NCBI GenBank assembly: GCA_019359315.1
Contig: JAHHHO010000002.1
Coordinates: 1 to 64,000 of the forward strand
Origin: Myxacorys californica WJT36-NPBG1
Lineage (GTDB): Bacteria; Cyanobacteriota; Cyanobacteriia; Leptolyngbyales; Leptolyngbyaceae
DNA: 64,000 nt
Reading direction: 5' to 3'
Shown here: piece after piece, positions 63,623 through 64,000 of the stretch
Layout of the letters: the number at the start of each line of letters is the position of its first letter
Position numbering within the stretch: position 1 is the first letter of the stretch
Notes under the pieces: generated by a model
The model's input: the letters and a program-made list of their open reading frames with translations, nothing else
What the model was told of the DNA's origin: nothing
The model's database searches: none
Position numbers and translations under genes: made by a program

Positions 63623-64000
63623 CTAATCACGACAGCCTAAACTTTCACGCGTATCAACGCCAGTCACAGGATTCGTGCCCGAAGCGCGATCGCACAGTTG
63701 TTTCACCGTGTATCGATCGACGAGTGCATCGGTAAAATCTGCGCCCGTAATCTCTGTTCCATCTAAAATGCTATTCGTTAGCGTCGCGCCCGTAAAATTG
63801 GCATTGGTCAAATTCGCTTTGTAGAGCGTCACGCGATCGACCAAGGCATCTTCTAAATTTGCGCCCGCTAAATTGGCTTGTAGAAGATTTCCTTTCGTCA
63901 GCATCGAACTTTTAAGATTGGCTCCCTCGAAATTGGTTTCCCGCGCTTCGACCGCTACAAAGGTATAGCCTTCCAAATTTTGGTTGGAGAAATCTTGCCC
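63623..64000 (-). CDS. pentapeptide-repeat protein, 3' part only
   Basis: This minus-strand gene is cut by the right edge of the window; the reading frame stays open to position 64000. The visible ~125 residues are A(D/N)LXX-type pentapeptide repeats: [34 protein letters not shown]-like, then [34 protein letters not shown]. Such repeats form a right-handed quadrilateral beta-helix. The end [26 protein letters not shown] has two cysteines, a tail I have seen in cyanobacterial thylakoid-lumen pentapeptide proteins. The function is unknown. Confidence 0.85.
   Translation of the reverse strand, partial: GQDFSNQNLEGYTFVAVEARETNFEGANLKSSMLTKGNLLQANLAGANLEDALVDRVTLYKANLTNANFTGATLTNSILDGTEITGADFTDALVDRYTVKQLCDRASGTNPVTGVDTRESLGCRD

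Overview
This window looks like the chromosome of a filamentous or unicellular cyanobacterium, possibly Leptolyngbya-like (the genus is a guess). The evidence is direct: complete psaA and psaB, two NDH-1 subunits found in the cyanobacterial/plastid complex (ndhL, ndhM), a tRNA-Leu(UAA) split by a group I intron, a cyanobacteria-specific DUF3007 gene, and very frequent HIP1 octamers (GCGATCGC). No phage, transposase, CRISPR array or rRNA was seen.

Layout. 1-5.3 kb: a probably decayed small gene, then the psaAB operon (minus strand) with a hairpin terminator after psaB. 5.9-9.8 kb: a large proline-rich lipoprotein carrying three copies of a GFFNRFR motif, and an SbcD-like nuclease. 10-16.3 kb: a small cyanobacterial protein, an array of phased ~21-bp degenerate repeats, an MFS transporter, an amidase, a secreted EndoU-like protein, a small membrane protein and ilvC. 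16.5-24 kb: a surface-glycosylation set (GT87, GT2, DUF2079, UGT-type GT) interleaved with a CNT nucleoside transporter. 24.2-27.7 kb: pyrH-frr, the ndhL-DUF3007-trpA operon, and intron-containing tRNA-Leu. 27.8-30.8 kb: an accessory patch next to the tRNA, with a HEPN-like protein and a RelE-type toxin-antitoxin pair. The pair lies between a remnant and the intact 3' end of a DUF1611 (DgcN-like) gene that itself follows ndhM. 30.9-42.7 kb: histidine phosphatase, a membrane protein, HerA-like ATPase, a GAF histidine kinase, a UbiB-type kinase, and two tandem peptide-type solute-binding lipoproteins. 43-50 kb: glgX-treZ-treY, turning glycogen or maltodextrin into trehalose. 50-64 kb: Uup-type ABC-F ATPase, SpeB-family ureohydrolase, a VOC protein, a HAMP histidine kinase, an amylo-alpha-1,6-glucosidase, pyruvate kinase, a phosphohexomutase, an unknown protein and a pentapeptide-repeat protein cut by the window end.

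Common theme. The right half is rich in storage-carbon metabolism: two debranching-type enzymes, the TreYZ trehalose route, a phosphohexomutase and pyruvate kinase. The left half is photosynthetic core plus cell-surface genes. The least explained parts are the tRNA-adjacent patch with its toxin-antitoxin pair between direct repeats, the GFFNRFR lipoprotein, the phased 21-bp repeats, and a dispersed intergenic repeat that also occurs inside the signal-peptide region of a solute-binding protein. All functional calls come from reading motifs by eye; no database search was run.
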